Of a stretch of 44,787 bases of DNA, positions 13,180 to 21,816 are shown in pieces. Made by a program: the position numbers and the translations under genes. Source of the DNA: a virus; the IMG/VR virus record IMGVR_UViG_3300005732_000032, positions 1 through 44,787 of that record; one strand, 5' to 3'. How positions within the stretch are numbered: position 1 is the stretch's first letter; the number at the start of each line of letters is the position of its first letter. The notes beneath the pieces were generated by a model, which saw nothing but the letters and a program-made list of their open reading frames with translations, had not been told where the DNA came from and did not search any database.

Positions 13180-15551
13180 TGAGTGTATTTGTAAACAATT
13201 ACTACAATGTAGAGGATCTCTACACTACGGAGAAGCAAAAGAGTAGCTTTGACTATTTACGCAAATCCGTGGATTATTATATTTCGTCGTTAGTATATAG
13301 TAGTGGTGAGAAAGACCGCATTAAGAAAGCGCGTAATTTATACGAGGGAGTAAGAGACAAAGAGGAGTTTAGATACTTAGAGGAAACTTTTGGTATAGAG
13401 ACTCCTATTGCTGTTAAAATGACTCCCCTAATTAAGACACGTATCGATGTCTTGTTAGGTCTTCTGCTTGATGAAGTGTTTACATATAGAGTATCCGTAA
13501 ATGACGAAAACACTCTTACTCAGATTGAAAATAATAAAAGCGCAGAAAAGGCTCGACGTATACTAGCCCAGTATCGCAAGCAGTTCAACAAGAACAACCA
13601 AAGAGTGAAGAATGGTGAGACCCCTGCCATGGATATGGTGACGGACCAATACCTGAAGAAGGTCGAGAAGTCTGTAAACGAGGAGTTTATCAGTCAGTTT
13701 GAAATCGCTTGTCAATCTCTACTACAATTCTTTGAACAAGATAACACTATAGACCTTAAACAAAAGGTTAAACAATTCTTCTTAGACTTACTTATTTCCG
13801 GGGAAGCTTATTACCGCACTTATGTAGACAGGGTAGGAGAAGACCCGAAGATAGAAATATGTAAGCCGGAGAATATATTCTTCTCTAAACGTACAGACCA
13901 TCAATTCCTTTCATCAGGCACACAGCCAAATGTAAATGCTGTTGTACATCGTTACTACATGAAGCGCTCAGAGATCCTAAATAAGTGGGGCCACTTGATG
14001 AATGAAGTTGATAGAAAGAGAATATATGGTGATTATAGTGAAGGATCCGGAGCACGTACTGTACATGACCCTCGCCAGTTAGATTATATCTACAGACAAG
14101 ATTTACATGGCAATGACATACACAATCAGCATACTAATAACGACTTAGATACATTACCAGTTTGTCACGTAGAGTGGTTAGCTAATAATGAGGTGGAGCT
14201 TACAGACGAACGTAAAAATGATTTACGTAACGTAGAAAAGTCCTCTATCGATAAGATGAGTCAGGATAGCTATGGTAAAGGTGCTGGAAGTGGTATGGCT
14301 AAGAAAAAAGGCTACAGATTAGATAGATATGAAGGCATTCGTATTGGTGAAGACACTTACTTGAATATGGGTAAGAGTCGCTGGATTCCTCGTTCTATTG
14401 GGCAACCTTGGACTACTACACTCTCTTATAACGGCGTTGCTTATAATGATAGAAATGGAACACCATATTCCGTTACTTTAGCTCTTAAAGACTTACAAGA
14501 CAGCTATGATATTATACATTTCTTCCGTGATAATCTTATTGCAAATGCTGGTGTCGATGGTTCGCGTATTAATTTGGCAGCCATACCGAAAGTGCTTGGA
14601 CAAGACTATATGGAACGTATTCTTAAGTTTATGGCTTTCCGTAAGCAGGGTGTCGAATTATATGACCCTACAGAAGACGGAGCACATCTATTTAACCACT
14701 ACGGAGATTTTCGCGGATCCCTCAACGGTCAGATCGTGGAATCACTTAATTCTGTTTTGGAATCAATTGAGAGGCAAGCCGATGTGGTTACCGGAATCAA
14801 CCGATATATGTACGCGGCGGCTGAAGTTAGAGACGCTGTTTCGAACGTTAGGGTTGGGCAGCAGCAAACTAGTTTAATTACAAAAGATTTATTTGAGTTA
14901 GTTTATACTTCTCGTAAGCACATGCTTACAGACTTGATAAACCAAGCTAAGATTACATATAGAAAAGGTAAGCGTGGGTCCTATATTGTAGGACATCGTA
15001 CTGTTCTGTTTGAGGCTTTCCCAGAAAATTTCTGTTTTACAGATTACAATATTCATATTGTCAACTCTAGTAAAGAGAATCTGAAGATAGAGAAACTGAA
15101 TGCCATTATTCCGGAGCTTGCTGCGGCCGGGGTTATTCCTCACGATGTCATTATTAAGATGACTATGTCTGAGTCTACTACTGAAATATTGAAAATTATC
15201 GATGAAGGTATGGCTCTAATGGAAGAGAAAAATGAGATGACAGGCCAACTACAGCAGCAAGTAGAGCAAACGCAACAACAGCTTAAAGAGCAAACTCAGC
15301 AATTGGAGCAAGCTAACAAGCAACTTGAGGCAGCTAATCAACAAGAAATGCAAATCAAGCAAGGTACTCTAGAGTACCAAGCTGAAGAAAGCGCGGCTCG
15401 TATACGTCAATCTGATGAGAAAATTGACATCGAGCGTTTCAAGGTTAGAGAAGAGATTAAGAAAGACCAGGAAATTGTGGCTCTGGAGCGTGAACAATTA
15501 TACGCTGAGAACGTTCAAGGTAATGCCAAGGAGGTAAGAAACAATATCTAA
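13179..15551 (+). CDS. Portal protein (790 aa)
   Basis: The dodecameric ring at the DNA-entry vertex. Assignment rests on position directly after the terminase and co-chaperonin, on size and on architecture: a long mostly helical N-terminal wing, a central part with beta-rich segments, and a C-terminal Gln/Glu-rich coiled coil (about residues 680-765, with many QQ and EQ pairs) typical of a portal barrel region. There are no membrane segments. I cannot point to a short diagnostic motif, since portals are poorly conserved in sequence. Its length is similar to portals of crAss-like phages. It overlaps its neighbours at both ends. Confidence 0.8.
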   Translation: MSVFVNNYYNVEDLYTTEKQKSSFDYLRKSVDYYISSLVYSSGEKDRIKKARNLYEGVRDKEEFRYLEETFGIETPIAVKMTPLIKTRIDVLLGLLLDEVFTYRVSVNDENTLTQIENNKSAEKARRILAQYRKQFNKNNQRVKNGETPAMDMVTDQYLKKVEKSVNEEFISQFEIACQSLLQFFEQDNTIDLKQKVKQFFLDLLISGEAYYRTYVDRVGEDPKIEICKPENIFFSKRTDHQFLSSGTQPNVNAVVHRYYMKRSEILNKWGHLMNEVDRKRIYGDYSEGSGARTVHDPRQLDYIYRQDLHGNDIHNQHTNNDLDTLPVCHVEWLANNEVELTDERKNDLRNVEKSSIDKMSQDSYGKGAGSGMAKKKGYRLDRYEGIRIGEDTYLNMGKSRWIPRSIGQPWTTTLSYNGVAYNDRNGTPYSVTLALKDLQDSYDIIHFFRDNLIANAGVDGSRINLAAIPKVLGQDYMERILKFMAFRKQGVELYDPTEDGAHLFNHYGDFRGSLNGQIVESLNSVLESIERQADVVTGINRYMYAAAEVRDAVSNVRVGQQQTSLITKDLFELVYTSRKHMLTDLINQAKITYRKGKRGSYIVGHRTVLFEAFPENFCFTDYNIHIVNSSKENLKIEKLNAIIPELAAAGVIPHDVIIKMTMSESTTEILKIIDEGMALMEEKNEMTGQLQQQVEQTQQQLKEQTQQLEQANKQLEAANQQEMQIKQGTLEYQAEESAARIRQSDEKIDIERFKVREEIKKDQEIVALEREQLYAENVQGNAKEVRNNI

Positions 15552-15700
15552 TGGCAGACAGAAGGTTTAAAATAAAGATAGATAGACGTACAGAGTATAC
15601 TGTATTCGAACATCAGTTATATAAGCCTAAATGGCTGAAGTATTTCGGCGGCATTGAAGGAGTAAAAGAATTTATTAAAAACTACGATAAAGAGAAATAA
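15551..15700 (+). CDS. Small basic protein between portal and structural genes (49 aa)
   Basis: Begins MADRRFKIKIDRRTEYTVFE. Its ATG overlaps the portal stop (TAATG) and its TAA overlaps the next ATG (TAATG), so it is coupled on both sides. Rich in Lys, Arg and aromatic residues, with a short strand pattern then a helix (GIEGVKEFIKNYDKEK). Tight coupling to portal suggests a role in head assembly. Family unknown. Confidence 0.65.
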   Translation: MADRRFKIKIDRRTEYTVFEHQLYKPKWLKYFGGIEGVKEFIKNYDKEK

Positions 15701-16806
15701 TGGATATAAGAGTAGTAGAGTCGGTTGCAACTACCGGAGGATTAAATGATCCTGGGTTTAGAATAGACGGCGGTATTGAAAATATCTCCCTAGACTGGAA
15801 TAACACGGATAGAAAACTGTCAGTTGTAGATTACAATATGAATTACAGTATTCTTCCTATACAGTTGTATAATGAAGGTGTTAAGAAAGTATTCTTGACT
15901 TATAATGGTAAGAGTTGTGACACTGGGCAATTCTTGGAAACAGTTGTTATGGAGTCTTCTGATGAAGATGATGTAAACCAAATTCCAGGATACCATAACT
16001 CTAATGAGTGGTGTTATTCTCCTCGTGAGTTTACTTACCCTACAGAGGTTCGCGAATTGACTAACCCAGCTGATTACTACAATAAACCTTACGATTACCG
16101 CGAAGGATTTACCGTAGTTAAGCAATTTTTGACGGCGGAAGCTAATAGCTTTTTGTCTGATCAAGTAGAATATACAGCATTTTATCGTGCGCCTAACCTC
16201 ACTTCTTTTATTCCTGCAAATGTAGAAGGTAATAAGATTTATACTGATGGTTGGTATACTAGTTATGTATGCGTAGTAAGAAACTATGATATGTTGGCCA
16301 CACAAAATTCAGGTGGTACCTTAGGTGCTGATACTGGAGATATTGTTTATTATGCTCCAACTAAATCATTCTACATCAATCTTACAGGTAATATTGGTAC
16401 TTTAGTTCCTTATGGAACAAGTAGTGTAGTTCATCCAGATGAGACTAACTGGAAGAAAGATCCTACTTTCGAAGAATGGCAAGCTCTTATGAGAAATAAT
16501 TTAGGTCCAGCTATGGTAGATGATCCTATTTATTTCGCGGAAACTCAACACCTAGTTACAGTTGATTTGAATGCTGCTATGGTAAAAGAGATTAAGAAAA
16601 TGTGTGATTGTTGTGAGTCTCCTAAGTTTGGGGTTAGTAAAATCATGAACTACCAAAAACTTTCCCAAAAGAGATTGGGTGCTTGGTATAACTTTAATGA
16701 GGGAATGTTCCACGAATCAGCTTGCATACTTGTAAATGCTCGTGCATTATGTTACCAATGTTTATACCACGACCACTGCTTACCTAAAAGCCCAGGCTCA
16801 TGCTAG
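15700..16806 (+). CDS. Structural-block protein with Cys-rich C terminus (368 aa)
   Basis: The first 270 residues are rich in Tyr, Asn, Gly and beta-strand-like segments, as in virion proteins. The last 75 residues carry a cluster of Cys: MCDCCESP, then SACILVN, then RALCYQCLYHDHCLPKSPGSC. Eight Cys and two His in this tail could bind one or two metal ions or form disulfides. It begins overlapping the small gene upstream and overlaps the next start by seven bases. Its position between portal and capsid suggests a head or neck component. No family recognised. Confidence 0.7.
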   Translation: MDIRVVESVATTGGLNDPGFRIDGGIENISLDWNNTDRKLSVVDYNMNYSILPIQLYNEGVKKVFLTYNGKSCDTGQFLETVVMESSDEDDVNQIPGYHNSNEWCYSPREFTYPTEVRELTNPADYYNKPYDYREGFTVVKQFLTAEANSFLSDQVEYTAFYRAPNLTSFIPANVEGNKIYTDGWYTSYVCVVRNYDMLATQNSGGTLGADTGDIVYYAPTKSFYINLTGNIGTLVPYGTSSVVHPDETNWKKDPTFEEWQALMRNNLGPAMVDDPIYFAETQHLVTVDLNAAMVKEIKKMCDCCESPKFGVSKIMNYQKLSQKRLGAWYNFNEGMFHESACILVNARALCYQCLYHDHCLPKSPGSC

Positions 16807-17225
16807 TAAATTGGACAGATAGTTACGTAGAATTATTTCAGGCTGCAGGGGCTAAAATCTCTGATATTCATAGTACACTATGTTTGAAAGAACCTTATGT
16901 GGGTAATTCACCTGCATTAGATGATTTGTATGCGCACTCTATAGCTCTAGCAGCTATATTAGATTATTTGGAGCATGATGATAATTCTGATCCACGCTTC
17001 AATGAAAGCATTTTGTTGTGCTTACGTAAACTGGTAAACAAGAACATTTGCACGCCTCGTAAGAGATTAGTATTGAACACTCGTAATTTGCATCAAACTA
17101 CGCCTGTGCAAGTACTTACTTCTGACGGCGTAGTAAACACAGTTATCCCGGCCGGGCAAGCAGAAATAGAAGAAGATACACCGTATATTGACGGAAATTC
17201 ACAATATCAACAAGACCAAAATTAA
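16800..17225 (+). CDS. Structural-block protein, unknown (141 aa)
   Basis: A helical protein in its first 85 residues (SYVELFQAAGAKISDIHSTL, SIALAAILDYLEHD), then a more extended C-terminal half ending in Gln- and Asn-rich sequence. It has a Cys pair region around LLCLRKL and NICTPRK. Its start lies inside the end of the Cys-rich protein gene, so translation is coupled, which suggests the two products work together. No family recognised. Confidence 0.65.
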   Translation: MLVNWTDSYVELFQAAGAKISDIHSTLCLKEPYVGNSPALDDLYAHSIALAAILDYLEHDDNSDPRFNESILLCLRKLVNKNICTPRKRLVLNTRNLHQTTPVQVLTSDGVVNTVIPAGQAEIEEDTPYIDGNSQYQQDQN

Positions 17226-17230
17226 ATAAT

Positions 17231-17677
17231 ATGCCACAAATTTATAATAACCAAGCACCGAACAATGTACTAGGGCAGTCTACTGTTAACCCTAATGCTC
17301 TGGTGAATATGAATGCACCAGATACTGACAGCAGACTGGTTAAAGTAACTAATGGAATTACAGAAGTAACTCCTAACTTTATGCACGATCACACTCGTTA
17401 TGAGTACATTGTGCCTACAGGAAATGCTCAGTTAGTGAATTGGTACGCCCCATTAAACGCAGAAGACCGTGGTTTACACTGGTTCGTATTGGATAATTCT
17501 AACAATACATCAGCTAAAACATTTGTATTTTCGGCTGATTACGTATTCTTAGATGACCCGACTCTTACTACAAATACTTATTCAGTTCCGTCTGGGGAAG
17601 TATACGTGTGGTTTGCTGCTTACGTAGACGGTAAGTTATATTTGCGAGTTGCTTCAGAAAGTGACCTGTCAATATAA
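17231..17677 (+). CDS. Beta-rich structural protein, possible head decoration or fibre (148 aa)
   Basis: The N-terminal 35 residues are Asn/Pro-rich and flexible; the remainder is beta-rich with regular hydrophobic strands (YEYIVP, LHWFVLD, KTFVFSADYVFL, VYVWFAAYVDGKLYLRV), a pattern like a small jelly-roll or decoration protein. It starts after AAATTAAATAATATG and lies upstream of the scaffold candidate and capsid genes. Head decoration is inferred from fold pattern and position only. Confidence 0.6.
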   Translation: MPQIYNNQAPNNVLGQSTVNPNALVNMNAPDTDSRLVKVTNGITEVTPNFMHDHTRYEYIVPTGNAQLVNWYAPLNAEDRGLHWFVLDNSNNTSAKTFVFSADYVFLDDPTLTTNTYSVPSGEVYVWFAAYVDGKLYLRVASESDLSI

Positions 17678-17720
17678 AAACTTTTCTTTATATTAAAGGC
17701 TAGCCTGCCAAAGGGCAAAA

Positions 17721-17737
17721 TGTTTAATAAGTAAATA
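17721..17737 (+). repeat. Leader repeat TGTTTAATAANTAAATA, copy 1
   Basis: TGTTTAATAAGTAAATA lies 8 bases before the ATG of the scaffold candidate and recurs with one base changed at 21792-21808, 9 bases before another structural gene. It is probably a leader that sets translation level. Confidence 0.5.
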
Positions 17738-17744
17738 GAATAAT

Positions 17745-18929
17745 ATGTTAGAAAACGAACACACAATGTCGTCGTTGCATGACGATGATGACATCACGCT
17801 AGACGGCGGAACAGAAGGAGAAGAAGGAAATAAGCCAACAGAGCCGGTTCCATCAGCTCCTAGTCCTAGAGAAGGGGGATCTACAGAAGAACCTACTGAA
17901 CCAGTAGAGCCATCAGAGCCGACAGAGCCTGCCGAGCGATCAGAGCCAGCGGAACCTACAGAACCAGAACTTCCTCAAGCTTCAGGTGTAGACCAATTCT
18001 TAGCTCAATACGGTATCACAGATGGTATGATTACTTTTGAAGCTGGAGAAGAAGGTGGAGAACCTACTACTCAGCATTTCAATGAGTTATCTCAAGAAGA
18101 GCAATTCAATGTACTTTCAGATCTCGCTAATTCAGGTGCGCCTAAATTAGAAGAAAAATATGGTCTTGATGAGAAAGAGATTGGTCTAGTTAACTTTGTA
18201 CGTGAAAACGGCGGAGATGTTGATCAGATCTTGAATAATATGGCTATGGAACGCTTGGAACAACTACAAATGATCCAAAATGCTACTGGATTAGATTTTG
18301 ATGCTATGGATAATGAAGCTATGATGGCTAAGTATCTTAAGGATCAAGAGCCGGAAGCTACAGAACAAGAGATTGCTGATGAAGTTGCTCGCCGTAAAGA
18401 AGGTAAATTCTTTGAGAAAGATGTAGCTTCTATCCGTGACGCTTATAAATCTAACGCTGCTGCTGAAGCTGAAGCTGCTAAGGCGCAGGAAGCTAAAGAT
18501 TTTGAAGCTGAATTAGAGGAGCAAAGAGGTATTATCGCCACGGCTGTAAATGAGGTTGATAGTGTTATAGGCTGGAAAGTAGATAACAATCAGAAGAATG
18601 AAATCTTATCTGAGCTATTGGAGACTAATGAGGAAGGTGATTCTAAGTTCATGGCTGAAGTATTCTCTGATCCACAAAGACTATTTAAGGCAGCATGGTT
18701 ATACCATAACGCAGAATCTTATGTAGATGAGTTAGAGAAACACTATAAACGTGAAGTAGCTAACGCATTCCATAGAGGAAAAGAGCAGGCTATAAACGGT
18801 TTACCTACTACGCCGATTGGTAGTGGAAATACTGCCCCTACAAGCGGTGGGGTGAAACCTACAACGCCTACAGCTCCTCGTGAAGAAAAAGTAACTACCA
18901 CAGGTAATTTGTGGGATAACGAAGAATAA
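17745..18929 (+). CDS. Scaffolding protein candidate (394 aa)
   Basis: Highly acidic. Residues about 24-85 are a Pro/Glu/Thr/Ser-rich disordered segment with repeated E-P-T/S-E-P units; the rest is helical and rich in Glu, Ala and Gln with coiled-coil-like runs (EAEAAKAQEAKDFEAELEEQ). The C terminus has Thr/Pro-rich linkers (TTPIGSGNTAPTSG). Position directly before the major capsid gene, acidic helical composition and flexible ends fit a capsid scaffold. An internal A start at M8 is possible, but the first ATG has the better leader. No protease motif is visible, so scaffold processing, if any, is by another protein. Confidence 0.75.
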   Translation: MLENEHTMSSLHDDDDITLDGGTEGEEGNKPTEPVPSAPSPREGGSTEEPTEPVEPSEPTEPAERSEPAEPTEPELPQASGVDQFLAQYGITDGMITFEAGEEGGEPTTQHFNELSQEEQFNVLSDLANSGAPKLEEKYGLDEKEIGLVNFVRENGGDVDQILNNMAMERLEQLQMIQNATGLDFDAMDNEAMMAKYLKDQEPEATEQEIADEVARRKEGKFFEKDVASIRDAYKSNAAAEAEAAKAQEAKDFEAELEEQRGIIATAVNEVDSVIGWKVDNNQKNEILSELLETNEEGDSKFMAEVFSDPQRLFKAAWLYHNAESYVDELEKHYKREVANAFHRGKEQAINGLPTTPIGSGNTAPTSGGVKPTTPTAPREEKVTTTGNLWDNEE

Positions 18930-18939
18930 AATTTTATTG

Positions 18940-18984
18940 ACTTCCCCTTATGATTAGAGAATAGTTTAACATAGATGGGGAAGT
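18940..18984 (+). promoter_or_regulatory. Structured leader of the capsid gene
   Basis: ACTTCCCC (18940-18947) pairs with GGGGAAGT (18977-18984) across 29 bases that contain TAGTTTAA (18962-18969). Downstream is GTGGGATGCCA. Both blocks resemble the leader of the 351-aa gene (23508-23573). It may be a promoter, an RNA stabiliser or both. Confidence 0.55.
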
Positions 18985-19041
18985 TGATTTAATTTATTTA
19001 ATAACCAAGGGTGGGATGCCATCCATAAAACAAAGCAAAAG

Positions 19042-20454
19042 ATGAAAATCGTAGACAGAAATACGGTCGTTCAGAATATCTCTGACACTAAGACTGTACA
19101 AAACTTCGGACGTCTTCTAGGTGATAAGCCTCACAAATTAGGGCAAGTGGTAACACTTTACCCGCATTTGGCTATCTCTACATTGACGGACGCACTTAAA
19201 AATGTTTATTACAATCCTAAGGGAGATTCTGGGTCTTTCTCTCCAATTAACTCAATGGTAATTGAGTGGAACATCGATGTTAACTTCATTAAGACAGTTA
19301 AAATTGTTGGAGATATCTCTGGAACTGGGTTCCGTAAGAACGTTGAGACTATCCACTTGGAAGAGCGTTACTATGACAAGAATGATACTTTCACTCTTGA
19401 TAATAAGCAACAACTATTTGTTACTGCTGCTCCACGTAAAGTTTCTACTAAGCGTTGGGAATACCAAGTTAAATTAGTTGGTAACGACCCTAACAAAGAG
19501 ATCGATGTAAATTACGCTGCAGCTGGTCGTAAGACTCGTTACAGAAGTAACTATCACCCGGAGCTTTCTGAAAGAGGTTACACTAAGTGGATCTCAAACA
19601 GTGAAACTCACCGTAACTACCTTTCTCGTCACAGAGCTTCTGTAGACTGGTCAGCTGACTTCGCTATGAAGGAAGAAATGTACATTCAGATCGGTAAAGA
19701 TCCTAAAGCTACAGCTTCTTACTACAAGATGACTAAGAAAGAGAAAGAGTGTATGGATGTATTCTTACTTTCTCGTGAGCAAGCTTGTATCTTCGGTGAA
19801 ACGAACTACGATGTAAACGGAAAGTGTCTTGATCAAGATGATCACGGTCGTGATATCCCAATGGGAGACGGTGTAATTCCTCAAATCGAGCGTTACTGTG
19901 ATAAGTTCTCTTACTCTTACTTGAACTCTTATGTATTTGATGATGTAATGTCAGCTATGCGTGAGAAGTCAGACATGCCTACAGGAAACTCGTACGCTGT
20001 TGTTTGTAACGAGCGTCTATACGACCAAATCCAAAGAACTCTACGTGATGACGTAAGATTCCAAGGAGCTGCAGATTCTGCATACTTCTGGTCTAAGGCT
20101 GCTGGTAAAGTAAAAGTTGGTGCAGAGTTTAACTCTTACACTTTCTCAGGAAACACTATTACTTTCATGCCAGATCGTGCTCTTTCTCAAGAGTACCCAG
20201 ATCACGGATACGGTATCTTCTTAGATACAGGTTCTGACTTGGCTTCTGGGCGTCCAAACATTGCTATGTTTACTCTTAAAGGATCTGAAATTGTTTCAGG
20301 TAACCTTAAAGGTATGGGTGGAATGGACGGAAAGTCTTCAGGAGATGTTTCTACATCAGTACACGGTTCTCAGTACCACCTATTAGGTTACTCAGGAGTT
20401 TGTGTATTCAACCCTTATAAGAGCTTTATTTTGGAAGAGGCAAGAACTCTCTAA
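19042..20454 (+). CDS. Major capsid protein (470 aa)
   Basis: The shell subunit, presumably with the HK97 fold. Evidence is position after the scaffold candidate, size, and composition: even mix of strands and helices, long beta-type segments near the N terminus with an extended arm (residues 1-60) and no low-complexity regions. The codons use C-ending forms for Asn, Tyr, Phe and Asp much more than neighbours, as expected of the most highly expressed gene. It has a structured leader (18940-18984) and a strong terminator (20501-20532). No catalytic motif is visible. I did not find a unique sequence signature, so the call rests on context. Confidence 0.85.
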   Translation: MKIVDRNTVVQNISDTKTVQNFGRLLGDKPHKLGQVVTLYPHLAISTLTDALKNVYYNPKGDSGSFSPINSMVIEWNIDVNFIKTVKIVGDISGTGFRKNVETIHLEERYYDKNDTFTLDNKQQLFVTAAPRKVSTKRWEYQVKLVGNDPNKEIDVNYAAAGRKTRYRSNYHPELSERGYTKWISNSETHRNYLSRHRASVDWSADFAMKEEMYIQIGKDPKATASYYKMTKKEKECMDVFLLSREQACIFGETNYDVNGKCLDQDDHGRDIPMGDGVIPQIERYCDKFSYSYLNSYVFDDVMSAMREKSDMPTGNSYAVVCNERLYDQIQRTLRDDVRFQGAADSAYFWSKAAGKVKVGAEFNSYTFSGNTITFMPDRALSQEYPDHGYGIFLDTGSDLASGRPNIAMFTLKGSEIVSGNLKGMGGMDGKSSGDVSTSVHGSQYHLLGYSGVCVFNPYKSFILEEARTL

Positions 20455-20500
20455 TTTAGGTTTTTTACCTTTGAGGAATTAAATTTATTCCTATATTAAA

Positions 20501-20532
20501 AGCGTTGGTCATTTGATCAGCGCTTTTTTTTT
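20501..20532 (+). terminator. Rho-independent terminator after capsid gene
   Basis: AGCGTTGGTCA pairs with TGATCAGCGCT over about 10-11 bases (two G-T pairs), followed by nine or more T. It is the strongest terminator of the window and insulates capsid from the homing endonuclease. Confidence 0.9.
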
Positions 20533-20544
20533 AATAAATATAAT

Positions 20545-21732
20545 ATGGGAAGAACAAAGATAATACTAACAGAAGAAGAAATAGAACAAGTAGCTCAACT
20601 AAGAGAACAAAAAATAAAAACAACTGATATAGCTGAACAACTAGGATACAGTCGTAGTGTCATAGAACGAACTATACAGGAGAATGGTTTAACTAGGGTT
20701 AAGGGAGTAGAGTTGTCTTGGAAGGATAAGGTAGATATTGAAACTATGGTTATGGCTAAGATTAACCAGAAAGATATAGCCAAGCACTATAATATAAGTG
20801 TACACTCTTTGCAGAGAGTGATGAAGAAATTAGATATTTCTACAAAGAGATACACTGTTAATCACGATTATTTCTCAGGGATAGACACAGAGGATAAAGC
20901 TTATTTCCTAGGCTTTATGTATGCGGATGGTTATAATGCTTCTAACCGTAATCAAATAAAGTTAAAGCTCAAAACTGAGGACAAGTATATTTTAGAGAAG
21001 TTTGCTGGTTATCTTACCACTGGCCAAACACCGCCTATATATAAAGAGAAGGGCTCTGATACTTGTTCTCTACAAATATCTAGCAAGCAACTATGTCAAG
21101 ATTTAGAGAAATGGGGTTGCGGTAAAGCCAAGGCACATACTTTAGTTTTTCCTAAATTCTTGCTTAATAAACCCAATTTAATGCGTCATTTTATCAGAGG
21201 TTATTTTGATGGTGATGGTACTATATTTAAAAAGAAGAGACCGAAAACAGGGAAGGAATATTGGTGTGCCGGCTTTGCTGGCAATGAAAATTTTATTAAG
21301 GCTTTAGCTATTTATTTAAACTCAGTTACAAATTCTTTAGGTACTGCGACTCCTAAAGCTGATTCTAATATAAACCCAAAATCCACGACATGGCATATTC
21401 ATTACACTAAATATCAAGCAATTAATTGGCTCAGGGATTACCTTTATATGAGCACAGATGATACTTTTAGATTGGACCGTAAATATAATAGATTCCCTTC
21501 TTTAAATGAGATAGTAGAGCTAGAGACTGAGAGACTACAAGTAAAAAGGAAAGCTTTAGAGAAACAGTTAAAGGTAGAGATAGAAGACCCAAAACTCGGT
21601 ATAGCCTATATAATGGAGGGCACTTATAGTCAAATAGCGGAGGAACTAAACGTCAATAAAGATACCTTACGGTCTGCGATAAAATACGGTAGTAAATTAG
21701 CTAAGAAATACTTTGTCAAGGAAGTAGCATAA
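20545..21732 (+). CDS. LAGLIDADG homing endonuclease with helix-turn-helix ends (395 aa)
   Basis: A selfish endonuclease that copies itself into uncut alleles. Two LAGLIDADG motifs are seen: F121-L-G-F-M-Y-A-D128-G and F215-I-R-G-Y-F-D-G-D224-G, each with the acidic catalytic residue. The N terminus has two helix-turn-helix-like segments (KTTDIAEQLGYSRSVIERTI and QKDIAKHYNISVHSLQRVMK), and the C terminus has a third (YSQIAEELNVNKDTLRSAIK). It sits alone between the capsid terminator and the next structural leader, so it is free-standing, not inside an intron or intein here. Its higher AT content and Lys-rich coding differ from the capsid gene and suggest recent acquisition. Confidence 0.92.
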   Translation: MGRTKIILTEEEIEQVAQLREQKIKTTDIAEQLGYSRSVIERTIQENGLTRVKGVELSWKDKVDIETMVMAKINQKDIAKHYNISVHSLQRVMKKLDISTKRYTVNHDYFSGIDTEDKAYFLGFMYADGYNASNRNQIKLKLKTEDKYILEKFAGYLTTGQTPPIYKEKGSDTCSLQISSKQLCQDLEKWGCGKAKAHTLVFPKFLLNKPNLMRHFIRGYFDGDGTIFKKKRPKTGKEYWCAGFAGNENFIKALAIYLNSVTNSLGTATPKADSNINPKSTTWHIHYTKYQAINWLRDYLYMSTDDTFRLDRKYNRFPSLNEIVELETERLQVKRKALEKQLKVEIEDPKLGIAYIMEGTYSQIAEELNVNKDTLRSAIKYGSKLAKKYFVKEVA

Positions 21733-21743
21733 TTTATTTTCCC

Positions 21744-21789
21744 TTGGTATTCTGTAAAAGGTTTCGCATTATTGTCGTTAGAATACCAA
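21744..21789 (+). promoter_or_regulatory. Inverted repeat in the leader of the 298-aa gene
   Basis: TTGGTATTCT (21744-21753) pairs perfectly with AGAATACCAA (21780-21789) across 26 bases. It lies just after the homing endonuclease stop and just before the leader repeat TGTTTAATAACTAAATA (21792-21808). No T run follows, so it is not a simple terminator. Confidence 0.55.
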
Positions 21790-21791
21790 TA

Positions 21792-21808
21792 TGTTTAATA
21801 ACTAAATA
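21792..21808 (+). repeat. Leader repeat TGTTTAATAANTAAATA, copy 2
   Basis: TGTTTAATAACTAAATA, one base different from the copy at 17721-17737, placed 8 bases upstream of the ATG at 21817. Confidence 0.5.
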
Positions 21809-21816
21809 AGAAAAAT

